Part shown: piece by piece, positions 22,875 to 31,184 of the stretch | Position numbering within the stretch: the stretch's first letter is position 1 | Layout of the letters: every line of letters starts with the position of its first letter | NCBI RefSeq assembly: GCF_008039875.1 | Contig: NZ_VRUU01000047.1 | Location: 1-41,303, forward strand | DNA from: Methylobacterium sp. WL119 | Lineage (GTDB): Bacteria > Pseudomonadota > Alphaproteobacteria > Rhizobiales > Beijerinckiaceae | DNA: 41,303 nt | Reading direction: 5' to 3' | The notes under the pieces: generated by a model | What the model was told of the DNA's origin: nothing | What the model saw: only the letters and a program-made list of their open reading frames with translations | The model's database searches: none | Translations under genes and position numbers: made by a program

Positions 22875-24359
22875 ATGATCGACGAAACGCGTCACACGCA
22901 GATGCGGCAGATCGTGGCCGGCTTATCCGAAGGTGTAATCCTGATTGAGCCGGATCAGACGATCTCCTACGCGAACGCCGCCGCCGTGACGATGCATGGG
23001 GTTGCCGATGCCGACGATCTCGGCGCCACCGTGTCGGAGTACCGCGCGAACTTCAAGTTGCACTACCGCAATCACCGGGAGATCGGCCCGCTACAACATC
23101 CCCTTGACCGGGTGCTTGCCGGCGAGGTGTTCCGCGACGTCGTGGTTGAGCTGGTCCCAACCCGGGATCCGTCACACAAGTGGATGCACCGTATCCGTAG
23201 CTTGGTGACCACGGATGCGGATGGCACGCCGAGCGGACTTGCCTTGGTCATGCAAGATGTGAGCGAACGCTACCAGGCCGAGGCTCGGTTCGAGCGCATG
23301 TTCAACGCCAATCCGGCCCCAGCGATCATCTGCCGGATCAGCGATCTGCGCTTCGTGCGGGTCAACCATGGTTTCCTCGACCTCACCGGCTACCATCGTG
23401 ATGACGTGCTCGGTCGGACGTTCTGCGAAATCGATCTGCTGCGCGAGGCCGAGCGTCGCGAGATGGCGATCCATCGCCTGCACGCGGGCCACACGATTCC
23501 GCAGATGGAGGCGCAACTTGCCACGCCTTGCGGGAAGGGCCGCTATGTGATCGTGGCCGGACACGCCATCGAGATGCCGGGCCCGGGCGGCATCGAGCTG
23601 TGCATGCTGTTCACCTTCGCTGACCTGGAGGATCGCCGTAAAGCCGAGATGTCGCTGCGCCACAGCGAGGAGCGCTTCGCCAAGGCATTCGATCTCTCGC
23701 CCGTGCCGAGCGCGCTGATGAGTGCGGACGGGTTGGAGATCACCAGCGTCAACCAAGCCTTCGTCACCGCGTTCGGGCATGCCCCCGAGGCCGCGGATGG
23801 CCAATCGCTCACGGACCTTGCGCTCTGGGTCGATCGCGCCGAGCAGCGCAAGTTCTCACGCGATCTCAAGCGGCTCGGCAGCGTCCGAGGCTTCGAGGCC
23901 GTGTTGCAGGATGCGGCAGGCGCCGAGATCGACTGCTTCATCTCGGCCGAGAAGGTGATCATCAACGGTGAGGCCTGCGTGCTGTGCGTCCTGCAGGACA
24001 TTACCGCCCGCAAGCGCTCGGAACGCGAACTGATCACCGCGATCGAGGCGGTGATGGCCGACGCGTCGTGGTTCAGCCATGGGGTGATCGACAAGCTGGC
24101 GACTCTACGCAACCCGACCCGTTCCGGCCGGCCGTCGGTCGGGATCGAGAACCTAACGATCCGGGAGCGGGACATGCTCACGCGGATCTGTCAGGGGGCC
24201 ACCGATCAGGAGATCGGGGCCGAGCTGAAGCTGTCGCCGAACACGGTGCGCAATCACGTCTCAGCGCTCTATCGCAAGCTCGGGGTCAACCGCCGCAGCG
24301 CCGTTGTGGTGTGGGCGCAGGAGCGTGGGATCGGCCCGAACACCCGGCACCTACGCTGA
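22875..24359 (+). CDS. PAS-PAS-PAS-LuxR transcriptional regulator
   Basis: This 494-aa single-component sensor has PAS domains at about 10-130, 135-250 and 265-385 (motifs YANAAAVTMHG, FVRVNHGFLDLTGY, ITSVNQAFVTAFGH). A LuxR/GerE HTH lies at about 425-485: LTIRERDMLTRICQGATDQE, IGAELKLSPNTVRNHVSALY, RKLGVNRRSAVVVWA. There is no receiver or kinase, so PAS input acts directly on DNA binding. GAGGAGA precedes the ATG at 22875 by 7 nt. It lies just before the stress cluster starting at 24521 and could regulate it, though no site was found. Confidence 0.93.
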   Translation: MIDETRHTQMRQIVAGLSEGVILIEPDQTISYANAAAVTMHGVADADDLGATVSEYRANFKLHYRNHREIGPLQHPLDRVLAGEVFRDVVVELVPTRDPSHKWMHRIRSLVTTDADGTPSGLALVMQDVSERYQAEARFERMFNANPAPAIICRISDLRFVRVNHGFLDLTGYHRDDVLGRTFCEIDLLREAERREMAIHRLHAGHTIPQMEAQLATPCGKGRYVIVAGHAIEMPGPGGIELCMLFTFADLEDRRKAEMSLRHSEERFAKAFDLSPVPSALMSADGLEITSVNQAFVTAFGHAPEAADGQSLTDLALWVDRAEQRKFSRDLKRLGSVRGFEAVLQDAAGAEIDCFISAEKVIINGEACVLCVLQDITARKRSERELITAIEAVMADASWFSHGVIDKLATLRNPTRSGRPSVGIENLTIRERDMLTRICQGATDQEIGAELKLSPNTVRNHVSALYRKLGVNRRSAVVVWAQERGIGPNTRHLR

Positions 24360-24520
24360 AGCGGGGGAAACCGTGACGGAACTACCAAGTCGGTTTGGTA
24401 CAAATGTACTTTATGTAAATTGTCGGAACTTCGAGTAGAATTCCTTATTACGCAGTGGTAGCTCTGCTCATGCGAGCATCTCGGAAGATCATCCCCCTGG
24501 GTTGATATGAGGAGATCTGC

Positions 24521-24703
24521 TTGGCTGGGCGTCGGAAGGTGCTCTCTCCCGACCATATCCGGGCGCTGATCAAGGAAGCCATCGGCATCGTCGAGGGCGA
24601 CGAGGCAATCCAGGCGGAAGCCGCCGCTGAGATCGCCGCCATCGAAGCTGCACACACGTCGTCGACCCCTGAGCCAAGACCGAAGCGCTCGACCCACAGG
24701 TGA
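24521..24703 (+). CDS. Small helical protein with TTG start
   Basis: This 60-aa protein starts with TTG at 24521; a strong GAGGAGA lies 6 nt upstream and no alternative ATG is in frame. It reads LAGRRKVLSPDHIRALIKEA (Leu read as Met), then IGIVEGDEAIQAEAAAEIAA and a Pro/Ser tail. It is one long acidic helix with a basic end. I know no family. It is the first gene of the rightward stress cluster. Confidence 0.6.
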   Translation: MAGRRKVLSPDHIRALIKEAIGIVEGDEAIQAEAAAEIAAIEAAHTSSTPEPRPKRSTHR

Positions 24704-24809
24704 TGCTGGGCGGCGAGTAGGCGCGCGGGCTGCACTCATCTTCTGCACACCGTCAGCACATCTGCAGAGGCAGGCCTCCCGACCCAACTGCATGAAGTGG
24801 AACTGAACC

Positions 24810-25070
24810 ATGTCCCTCCTCGCCTGGATCGTGCTCGGCCTGATCGCCGGCTTCATCGGCAGCAAGATCGTCAACAACACCGGCCAGGGGCTCGTCGTTG
24901 ACATCCTGCTCGGCATCGTCGGCGCCGTCGTCGGCGGCTTCTTGTTCAACCAGTTCGGCCAGCCCGGGGTGTCCGGCGTGAACCTTTACAGCCTCCTCGT
25001 CGCCGTCGTCGGCGCCGTGGTGGTGCTGTGGATCTACCACACCCTGATGGGCCGCCGACGGGTGCTCTGA
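24810..25070 (+). CDS. GlsB/YeaQ/YmgE family membrane protein
   Basis: This 86-aa protein has the family pattern: MSLLAWIVLGLIAGFIGSKI, GQGLVVDILLGIVGAVVGGF and LYSLLVAVVGAVVVLWIYHT, three Gly-rich membrane helices, then a basic RRRVL end. The family, also called transglycosylase-associated, is inner-membrane and induced in stationary or general stress in many bacteria. Its exact role is unknown. It leads the membrane-protein part of the stress cluster. Confidence 0.9.
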   Translation: MSLLAWIVLGLIAGFIGSKIVNNTGQGLVVDILLGIVGAVVGGFLFNQFGQPGVSGVNLYSLLVAVVGAVVVLWIYHTLMGRRRVL

Positions 25071-25141
25071 TCCAGGCGAACCCTCTTCGCCGATACAGGC
25101 CAAAGACCGACCCGATCTCACAAAACGGAAGCATACCAACT

Positions 25142-26098
25142 ATGGCGTTGTCCCCCGACACCACCCGTTCGACTCTTGACCACGACTTCCCGACCGCCAG
25201 CTTGGCCACCCCGGCCGAGGACATGCGCACGATGGCGCTGCACTCGGTCTCTTGGGGAGCGGTCATCGCCGGTGCGGTGATTGCGCTCGTCGCCCAGATC
25301 ATCCTGAACATGGTCGGGCTCGGCATCGGCCTCTCGACGATCGACCCGGCCGGCACTGGCACGCCCACCGCCGGGTCGCTCTCGTCCGGCGCCGGCATCT
25401 GGTTCGTGATCTCCGGCATTCTCGCAGCCACCGCCGGCGGCTGGCTCGCCGGGCGCCTCTCGGGCAAGCCCGCCAACACCACCACTGCCTACCATGGGCT
25501 GCTCGCCTGGGCGGTCTCGACGCTGGTCGTCGTGTACCTGCTGTCCTCGGCGGTGGGCGGCATCGTCAGCGGCGCGTCGAGCGCGGTGTCGAGCACGCTT
25601 GGCGGTGCCGGCAACCTGGTCGGTGGTTCAGTGAAGACTGCGGCACAGGCGGCTGCCCCGTCGCTGCAGGGCATGAACAACCCGTTCTCGAACATCGAGG
25701 GCCAGATCCGTGGCACGACCGGCAACGATCCGGAGGCCCTGAAGAATGCCGCCGTCAGCGCGATGCGCGCTGCCGTGACCGGTGACGCCGCCCAACAGAA
25801 GGACGCGCAGGAGAAGGCCGCCCAGGCACTGGCCAAGGCTCAGGGCATCCCGGTCGATCAGGCCCGGACCCAGGTCACCCAGTATGTGAAGCAGTTCAAC
25901 GACACGGTCGCCCAGACCAAGGAGCAGGCCAAGCAGGCGGCGGATGCCACCGCACGGGTCGGCTCGCAGGGAGCGCTCTACGGCGCCCTGGCATTGGTCC
26001 TCGGTGCACTGTCGGCCTTCTTCGCCGGGCGTGGTGCCGCCGTCGACCCGGTGCTTACCCGCACCGCCCCCGTCGTCACGACCCAGCGTCGGGTCTGA
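25142..26098 (+). CDS. Membrane protein with TM hairpin ends and helical middle
   Basis: This 318-aa protein has membrane helices near 35-60 (SWGAVIAGAVIALVAQIILN), 82-110 and 125-150 (WAVSTLVVVYLLSSAVGGIV). A long, soluble, Ala/Gln-rich helical segment spans about 165-280 (KDAQEKAAQALAKAQGIPVD). A final membrane helix lies near 285-310 (GALYGALALVLGALSAFFAG). It resembles the 'PhnA-like'/YrzE-type proteins seen in rhizobial stress clusters; the middle may scaffold in the periplasm or cytoplasm. The next gene starts 2 nt after its stop, so they form one operon. The start is the ATG at 25142. Confidence 0.8.
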   Translation: MALSPDTTRSTLDHDFPTASLATPAEDMRTMALHSVSWGAVIAGAVIALVAQIILNMVGLGIGLSTIDPAGTGTPTAGSLSSGAGIWFVISGILAATAGGWLAGRLSGKPANTTTAYHGLLAWAVSTLVVVYLLSSAVGGIVSGASSAVSSTLGGAGNLVGGSVKTAAQAAAPSLQGMNNPFSNIEGQIRGTTGNDPEALKNAAVSAMRAAVTGDAAQQKDAQEKAAQALAKAQGIPVDQARTQVTQYVKQFNDTVAQTKEQAKQAADATARVGSQGALYGALALVLGALSAFFAGRGAAVDPVLTRTAPVVTTQRRV

Positions 26099-26100
26099 CG

Positions 26101-26601
26101 GTGAGCGACCCCGCCGCCACCGAGCCGCGTCTCCCCGGGACGCAGGACAAGCAGGCGGCGGAGGTCGCCGTCGGCGAGAGCGTGACGCTTCCGCTGATCG
26201 CCGAGACCGCCCGCATCGACAAGCGGGCGGTGGAGACCGGGCGGGTGCGGGTCTCGACCCGAACCGAGGCGGTCGATCAGGTCCTGCGCGAGACCCTGCG
26301 CAGCGACATGGTTGGGGTTACTCGGGTGCCGATCAACCGGACCCTGGCCGAGGGCGAGACGCCCCCGTTGGTCCGGGAGGAGAACGGGGTGACCATCATC
26401 CCGGTCCTGGAAGAGATCCTCGTCGTCGAGAAGCGCCTCGTCCTACGGGAGGAGGTGCATGTTCGCCAGACCACAGCGGACGAAGACGTCGAGGTCCCGG
26501 TGACACTGCGCAAGCAGCACGCCGTGGTCGAACGCGTGGATCCGGAAGGCCACGCCAGCGAGCAGATCAATCCCCTATCAGCTCAGGAGCAAACATTATG
26601 A
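26101..26601 (+). CDS. YsnF/AvaK domain (DUF2382) stress protein
   Basis: This 166-aa protein starts with GTG at 26101, 2 nt after the upstream stop. DUF2382 occupies about 22-150: VTLPLIAETARIDKRAVETG, RVRVSTRTEAVDQVLRETLR, then IIPVLEEILVVEKRLVLREE and VHVRQTT. The family (YsnF of Bacillus, AvaK of cyanobacteria) is linked to general stress; its activity is unknown. It contains two pseudo-repeats of the 'pV.EE.l.v.KR.v' strand unit. Its stop overlaps the next ATG by four bases, and the next gene carries a second DUF2382. Confidence 0.9.
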   Translation: MSDPAATEPRLPGTQDKQAAEVAVGESVTLPLIAETARIDKRAVETGRVRVSTRTEAVDQVLRETLRSDMVGVTRVPINRTLAEGETPPLVREENGVTIIPVLEEILVVEKRLVLREEVHVRQTTADEDVEVPVTLRKQHAVVERVDPEGHASEQINPLSAQEQTL

Positions 26602-27503
26602 CGCAGACGATCACCGCACTCTTTGATCGCCCCACCGAGGCACAGGCCGCTCAAGCCAAGCTCGTCGCCGCCGGCATCCCGCAATCGGCGATTAAGCTGG
26701 TGCAGGGAGCGCAGACGGCGCGCACCAGCGGCTCTTACGACTACCGCAAGGACGAGGGCGGGTTCTGGGGCTCGCTCAAAGACTTCTTCATGCCCGAGGA
26801 GGATCGCTACGCCTACAGCGAGGGTCTGAGCCGAGGCGGCACGCTGCTGACCGTGAGTGTCGAGCCGACGCAGTCCGACACAGCCTACGACATCCTGGAG
26901 CAGAACGGTTCGATTGATCTCGACCAGCGTGAAAGCGCTTGGCGCCAGGAAGGCTGGAGCGGCTACTCGGCCAGTGGAGCAACGGCAGCTAGCTCGACCT
27001 CGGGTACGACGGCGACCGGAACGACGGCTACGGGCGCCGCGGCGCTGAAGGCCGCCGGCACGACCACGGGCGAGTCGGACTACATCCCGGTTGTTGAGGA
27101 GCGGCTCAACGTCGGCAAGCGCATGGTCGACAGCGGCCGGGTGCGGGTGCGCTCCTACGCCGTTGAGAAGGCGGTAAGCGAGAACGTCACCTTGCATGAC
27201 GAGACCGTGCACGTCGATCGACGTGTGGTCGACCGAGCGGTGACGCCTGGCGACATGGCCCTGTTCGAGGACAAGGTCATCGAGGCCACCGAGATGCGCG
27301 AAGAGGCAGTGGTGTCTAAGGAAGCCCGGGTCGTTGGCGAGGTCGGCATCCGCAAGGATGCGGCTCAGCGCGTCGAGACCGTGACCGATAAGGTGCGCCA
27401 TACCGAGGTCGAGGTCGAGGACGAGCGCGGCAACGTCAGTCGCACTGGCACGACCGGCACCACCACGACGGACGCCGCGCCCGGCACTCGCAAGCCGGTC
27501 TGA
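26598..27503 (+). CDS. 17M-like domain plus YsnF/AvaK (DUF2382) stress protein
   Basis: This 301-aa protein has a general-stress-protein-17M-like N-terminal domain at about 1-115 (TQTITALFDRPTEAQAAQAK, AYSEGLSRGGTLLTVSVEPT). A Ser/Thr/Gly/Ala low-complexity linker follows at about 118-155. The DUF2382 domain spans 160-285 (YIPVVEERLNVGKRMVDSGR, ENVTLHDETVHVDRRVVDRA), and a Thr-rich tail ends the protein. The ATG overlaps the upstream stop (ATGA). The acidic loop GGFWGSLKDFFMPEED sits where the paralogue at 28045 has a membrane segment. It is probably cytoplasmic. Confidence 0.9.
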   Translation: MTQTITALFDRPTEAQAAQAKLVAAGIPQSAIKLVQGAQTARTSGSYDYRKDEGGFWGSLKDFFMPEEDRYAYSEGLSRGGTLLTVSVEPTQSDTAYDILEQNGSIDLDQRESAWRQEGWSGYSASGATAASSTSGTTATGTTATGAAALKAAGTTTGESDYIPVVEERLNVGKRMVDSGRVRVRSYAVEKAVSENVTLHDETVHVDRRVVDRAVTPGDMALFEDKVIEATEMREEAVVSKEARVVGEVGIRKDAAQRVETVTDKVRHTEVEVEDERGNVSRTGTTGTTTTDAAPGTRKPV

Positions 27504-27614
27504 TCCATCCGAAAAGCGCTGCCTGGAGCTTTGATGCACCAGGCAGCGCATGATGCCGAGATCCGAGTTCGGGTCGGCCCGTTCTCGACTGCAACCCGTC
27601 AAACAGGCGCCGCC

Positions 27615-27995
27615 ATGTTCCTGAACCGCTCGCTTCTTCTCCTCTTGCCGCTGCTCGCGGCAGCACCCGCATCGGCACAGACAACCGTCACCGGGCAGCC
27701 GGCAGCAGGTGGGGTCTCTAGTGCGACCTCCGGTGGTCAGAACGCCGTGACACGGCCGAACACGGATCACGCCAACACGACAAGGGCCAGTGGGACGGGA
27801 GCGAACGTCAAACTGGAGCGGGGCGCCAACAGCTTCACCGAGGGTGAGGCCCGCCGGCGTCTCGATCAGGCCGGCTACCACGAGGTCAAGAACCTCAAGA
27901 TGGACGGCGACGGCATCTGGCGCGGCGATGCGCTGATGGGCAGCAAGCCGGCCAGCGTCGGCCTCGACTTCAAAGGCAACGTCGCGGTGCGCTAG
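27615..27995 (+). CDS. Secreted PepSY-like small protein
   Basis: This 126-aa protein has a strong signal peptide (MFLNRSLLLLLPLLAAAPAS, cut after ASA). A Gly/Thr/Asn-rich low-complexity region follows to about 72. The folded part is SFTEGEARRRLDQAGYHEVK, NLKMDGDGIWRGDALMGSKP, then VGLDFKGNVAVR, which matches the PepSY-like pattern (helix, 'GY.V..L..D..G.W.a.A', strand). It is probably periplasmic. The ribosome site is weak. It is the only clearly exported soluble protein of the cluster. Confidence 0.75.
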   Translation: MFLNRSLLLLLPLLAAAPASAQTTVTGQPAAGGVSSATSGGQNAVTRPNTDHANTTRASGTGANVKLERGANSFTEGEARRRLDQAGYHEVKNLKMDGDGIWRGDALMGSKPASVGLDFKGNVAVR

Positions 27996-28044
27996 CCGGT
28001 TTCCGCGTTCGATTCATCCGGTTCAAACCCTTCGGAGTGCTTCC

Positions 28045-28740
28045 ATGCCCACACAGACCCTCTCGGCCCTGTACGATCGCTACGACGACGCTGCCGCGGC
28101 CGTGACGAAGCTGGAGGCGGCCGGTGTGCCGCACTCCGACATCAGTCTCGTCGGCAACAAGACGGAGACGACCACCACTGGAACCAGCGATCCGGTGGAC
28201 CATGCCGCCAACGGTGCAGGGACCGGTGCAACGCTTGGAACGATCCTGGGTGGCGGTGCCGGTCTCCTCGCTGGCCTCGGGCTGATGGCCATCCCGGGCG
28301 TCGGTCCGGTCGTGGCTGCGGGCTGGCTCGTTGCAACGTTGACCGGTGCCGGCCTCGGTGCCGCGGCAGGTGGTTTGACCGGTTCGTTGACCAGCGCCGG
28401 CGTGAGCGAGACCGATGCGCATGCCTACGCTGAAGGCGTGCGCCGGGGTGGTTCGCTACTGACCGCGAAGGTGGATGAGGCCCACGCCGCTGTAACCATG
28501 CGCATCCTGGAGGAGCATGGCGCTGTCGATCTCGACGCGCGTACGCAGGGTTGGGAAAGCGAGGGCTGGAGCAGCAAGACGGCTGGCGCGTCGCAAAGCG
28601 ATACTTCGACCTTGATCGGTTCGGACGCAGCCGCAGGCTCGATCGTGCGCGAGAACGATGCGGTCGGCGCTCCCGTGGCTAGCCCGGATACACGGACGTC
28701 CGGTGCTCGCCGGGTGCGTGTCTACAATCACCCGGTCTGA
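28045..28740 (+). CDS. 17M-like membrane stress protein
   Basis: This 231-aa protein shares both ends of the 17M-like domain with the 26598 gene: TQTLSALYDRYDDAAAAVTK and HAYAEGVRRGGSLLTAKVDE, then ILEEHGAVDLDARTQGWESE. Between them, about 62-118, lies a Gly-rich hydrophobic hairpin (LLAGLGLMAIPGVGPVVAAG, WLVATLTGAGLGAAAGGLTG) that should insert in the membrane. It has no DUF2382. GGAG lies 8 nt before the ATG. The two paralogues differ by exchange of the middle segment, suggesting soluble and membrane versions of one module. Confidence 0.85.
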   Translation: MPTQTLSALYDRYDDAAAAVTKLEAAGVPHSDISLVGNKTETTTTGTSDPVDHAANGAGTGATLGTILGGGAGLLAGLGLMAIPGVGPVVAAGWLVATLTGAGLGAAAGGLTGSLTSAGVSETDAHAYAEGVRRGGSLLTAKVDEAHAAVTMRILEEHGAVDLDARTQGWESEGWSSKTAGASQSDTSTLIGSDAAAGSIVRENDAVGAPVASPDTRTSGARRVRVYNHPV

Positions 28741-28824
28741 TCATCGGGATCCGCGCGCCAGCGCAGCCTCGGCATCGACTAATCCGATCAACCTGGTCGA
28801 AAGGCCGCTTCAGGAGTCCAGATC

Positions 28825-29295
28825 ATGGGCCTACTCGACAGTATCATCGGCAGTGTGGTCGGTGGCAACGCCAGTCAGCAGCAGGGCGCCGGCGCCAGTC
28901 CCCTTGTAGGCGTCCTGATGAGCCTTCTGGCCGCACGGGCTGGAGGCGGCGGCCTCGGCGGCATGCTGGGCAACGCAGGCGGCGGTCTCGGGAGTGGCCT
29001 CGGGGGTCTGCTCGGTGGCGGAGCCGGAGGTCTCGGTGCCCTGGTCGAGCAGTTTACCCAGGCCGGCCATGGTGGGGCAATCAACTCGTGGATCGGCCAA
29101 GGACAGAACCAGCCAATCGCTCCGCACGATCTCGGAGCGGCGCTCGGTCCGGAAACGGTGGGGCAGCTCTCACAGCAGACGGGCATGGGAAGCTCCGACC
29201 TGCTGTCGCAGCTCTCCCACCTGTTGCCAGGTGTGATCGACCAGCTCACCCCGCAAGGCCGGATGCCGACCGAGCAGGAGCACGCACACTGGTAG
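28825..29295 (+). CDS. yidB: YidB family (DUF937-like) protein
   Basis: This 156-aa protein begins MGLLDSIIGSVVGGNASQQQ, has a long Gly-rich hinge (about 30-75), then QFTQAGHGGAINSWIGQGQN, QPIAPHDLGAALGPETVGQL and DLLSQLSHLLPGVIDQLTPQ, the order typical of YidB. The family is small, soluble and of unknown role. A 384-nt gap follows, so the cluster may continue from a new promoter. The name follows family resemblance only. Confidence 0.88.
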   Translation: MGLLDSIIGSVVGGNASQQQGAGASPLVGVLMSLLAARAGGGGLGGMLGNAGGGLGSGLGGLLGGGAGGLGALVEQFTQAGHGGAINSWIGQGQNQPIAPHDLGAALGPETVGQLSQQTGMGSSDLLSQLSHLLPGVIDQLTPQGRMPTEQEHAHW

Positions 29296-29679
29296 CTCTT
29301 ATTGCGCCTACCCAGGACAAAACGAGCTTTGCCGTTCCAATTGGATCAGCACAGAGGTGTTCGTCCTTGGCTCCTGACGACAACGCTTGCCTTTCTGATG
29401 GTCGGCAGCACCGAAGCCAACCACTAACTATCGATTAGTTTGGACAAGCTCGATACTCATTCGAGACAGGCCGGCTTCTCCCGCAACGAGCTTCTTTCCT
29501 GGCTCTCATCAGAGCTTCCTTCGGCGGTGGACCGCTACACCCCCGACGGCAGGCTGCCCGCCCATTGAGGCGTTGCACCTGAGGACATCCCGCATGCCGG
29601 TCGGGATCCCTCCCGTCCGGACGCGCCGGTCGAGATGACCGCAACGAGCACCGTGACGGTGCCACCCGAGGAACCCACC
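29296..29679. other. Gap inside the stress cluster
   Basis: I find no gene in these 384 nt. The stretch from 29296 to about 29460 is AT-richer than its surroundings, and the part from 29560 on is the leader of the 29680 gene. A promoter for the second half of the cluster probably lies here. No clean sigma site was recognised. Confidence 0.4.
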
Positions 29680-29871
29680 ATGGCCAAGACCGCGCACGCT
29701 GAGGCTGCCAAGCACCACGAGGCCGCTGCCAAGTCGCACAAGACCGCCGCCGAGCACCACGAGAAGGGCGACGAGACCGCCGCCGCCAAGCACTCGAAGG
29801 AGGCCCATGGCCACTCCGAGAAGGCGCACGAGAGCTCGACCAAGGCCCACGGCAAGAGCGCCAAAAAGTAA
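29680..29871 (+). CDS. Lys/His/Ala-rich helical protein
   Basis: This 63-aa protein begins MAKTAHAEAAKHHEAAAKSH and consists of repeated A-A-K-H/S-H-K-E units ending GKSAKK. GAGGAA sits 7 nt before the ATG at 29680. It is a single amphipathic helix or disordered chain, rich in His and Lys, of the type seen in desiccation and general stress responses. The upstream open frame to 29635 is not supported. Nucleic acid or metal binding is possible, but unproven. Confidence 0.7.
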   Translation: MAKTAHAEAAKHHEAAAKSHKTAAEHHEKGDETAAAKHSKEAHGHSEKAHESSTKAHGKSAKK

Positions 29872-29934
29872 CCGATCCGACCCAATCCCCGGACGCGCAT
29901 CTCGCGCGTCCGGCCCCGACCGAGGAGAACGAAC

Positions 29935-30297
29935 ATGGACGAGAACCGCATCACCTGCGCCGCTAGGGAACTCGGCGGCAAGGTCCAGGGCGCTGTCGGC
30001 GACGTGACCAGAGACCGCGAGACCCAGGCCAAGGGTGCGGCCAACGAGGCCAAGGGCAACGTCGAGAACCTGTACGGGCAGGCCAAGGACGCGGTGCGCG
30101 ACGTGGCTGACCAGGCCTCCGACCTTGCGCAGGGTGCCATGAAGCAGGGTCGCGACGCCTTCCCCGACGCCGAGCGCGCCTACCGCCAGGGCGCCGATAC
30201 GGTGACGACCTACGCCAAGGAGTCCCCGCTGATGATGGCCGCGATGGCGGGCGCGCTCGGCTACCTCCTCGCCATGGTCGTTCACGGCCGCCGCTAG
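29935..30297 (+). CDS. CsbD-like protein with C-terminal membrane anchor
   Basis: This 120-aa protein begins with CsbD-type sequence at 5-60 (CAARELGGKVQGAVGDVTRD, AKGAANEAKGNVENLYGQAK). A YqjD/ElaB-like part (DUF883) follows at about 60-115, ending in a membrane helix SPLMMAAMAGALGYLLAMVV and HGRR. YqjD-like proteins anchor ribosomes to the membrane in stationary phase in E. coli. The CsbD half is known from sigma-B stress in Bacillus. It opens a four-gene run with two overlaps that ends at 31537. Confidence 0.88.
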   Translation: MDENRITCAARELGGKVQGAVGDVTRDRETQAKGAANEAKGNVENLYGQAKDAVRDVADQASDLAQGAMKQGRDAFPDAERAYRQGADTVTTYAKESPLMMAAMAGALGYLLAMVVHGRR

Positions 30298-30336
30298 GCC
30301 CGTCCCCACATCGTCCCGCAGGTCAGGAGCAGCACC

Positions 30337-30780
30337 ATGAGCGATCCCACCCGACTTGCGGGTCCGCCCCTCGCCGATGGCCCGATGCAGGCGCCACGCT
30401 CACCGGCTGGCTTGGCCGATGCCGTGCGCGACCAAGCCAGCGGCTATGCCGACCGGCACAAGATCGAGGCTGCAGGCTTCCTCTCCGAGCTCGCCGGCGC
30501 GCTGCGTTCGGGCGGTAGCCAACTCAATGGACAAACACAGGTAAAGCCGTTCGTCCACGCCGTCGCCGACAACCTCGACGCGTTCTCGGACCGTATCATA
30601 CGCCGAGGCTGGCGTGAGCTTTACCGCGACGCCGAGGGGGGCGCACTAGGCCACCCGTTGGCGACGGCCCTGGTGGTTGGGGCGCTCGGGTACGGCGCTT
30701 TCCACGTCATCCGGTCCGGCGAAGGAGGTGCTGGCAAATCCCCCGGTGAACCCAGGCAGGCGTGGGGCGGGTACCCTTGA
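30337..30780 (+). CDS. Membrane-anchored helical protein
   Basis: This 147-aa protein has an N-terminal Pro-rich head. A helical soluble part follows (DAVRDQASGYADRHKIEAAG, FLSELAGALRSGGSQLNGQT), then VKPFVHAVADNLDAFSDRII, and a membrane helix LGHPLATALVVGALGYGAFH. It resembles the soluble-helix plus C-terminal anchor plan of YqjD-like neighbours. Its stop overlaps the next gene's TTG (TTGA), so the products are probably made together. Confidence 0.75.
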   Translation: MSDPTRLAGPPLADGPMQAPRSPAGLADAVRDQASGYADRHKIEAAGFLSELAGALRSGGSQLNGQTQVKPFVHAVADNLDAFSDRIIRRGWRELYRDAEGGALGHPLATALVVGALGYGAFHVIRSGEGGAGKSPGEPRQAWGGYP

Positions 30781-31184
30781 GCGCCGTCCCGCCACCCACG
30801 TCTCCTCATGGCATTCCCAGTTTGCTCGCCGAAGCGCTCCGGGGTGCAGGCGACGTCGTCCGGGGCGAGATCGCCCTGTTCCGCCAGGAAATAATCGACA
30901 GCCTGCGAAGCGTGGTCATCGGCCTCGCGGCGATGGCTGGCGCAGCGGTGTTCGCAATCGTCGGCTTCCTGGTCCTGGTCGACGCTTTGATGAAGTGGCT
31001 CGCCGCTGTCGTCGGCTCGGAGGCGCTCTCCGCCCTGATCGTCGGTGTCGTCTTCCTCGTTCTCGGCGTCGTCCTGGCGCTGACCGCCAGGAGCCGGTTC
31101 TCGCTCAAGGGGCTCATGCCGACTCGGACAGGCCGCCAGCTTCGGCAGGACGCCAACGTTATCAAGGAGCACGCAGACGCATGA
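30777..31184 (+). CDS. YqjE-like / phage holin 3_6 superfamily protein
   Basis: This 135-aa protein has two membrane helices, LRSVVIGLAAMAGAAVFAIV with the following strand and VVGSEALSALIVGVVFLVLG, and the amphipathic helix EIALFRQEIIDSLRS in front. It matches the YqjE/holin superfamily 3_6 plan. The start is TTG at 30777, overlapping the previous stop by four bases; a GTG at 30762 is the alternative. Despite the family name, it is most likely an envelope protein, not a phage holin. Its stop overlaps the next ATG. Confidence 0.8.
   Translation: MSAVPPPTSPHGIPSLLAEALRGAGDVVRGEIALFRQEIIDSLRSVVIGLAAMAGAAVFAIVGFLVLVDALMKWLAAVVGSEALSALIVGVVFLVLGVVLALTARSRFSLKGLMPTRTGRQLRQDANVIKEHADA

Noticed and set aside
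22681..22878. 65-aa frame from a GTG that overlaps the PAS-LuxR start by ATGA
   Set aside because: Its second half runs through an AT-rich stretch that looks like a promoter and leader (TTGCATAACGTATTTT); codon use is unlike neighbours. Kept out despite the overlap.
24383..24415. GTACAAATGTAC palindrome
   Set aside because: Four-base arms are too short to call an operator without other copies.
24360..24520. Possible EcfG-type (GGAAC-N16/17-CGTT) promoter for the stress cluster
   Set aside because: GGAAC occurs twice here (near 24378 and 24426) but I find no CGTT at the right spacing. In the other leaders I looked at no clean match was seen either.
26583..27881. 432-aa minus-strand frame opposite the DUF2382 and PepSY-like genes
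   Set aside because: It is the antisense of high-GC coding DNA with no domain resemblance.
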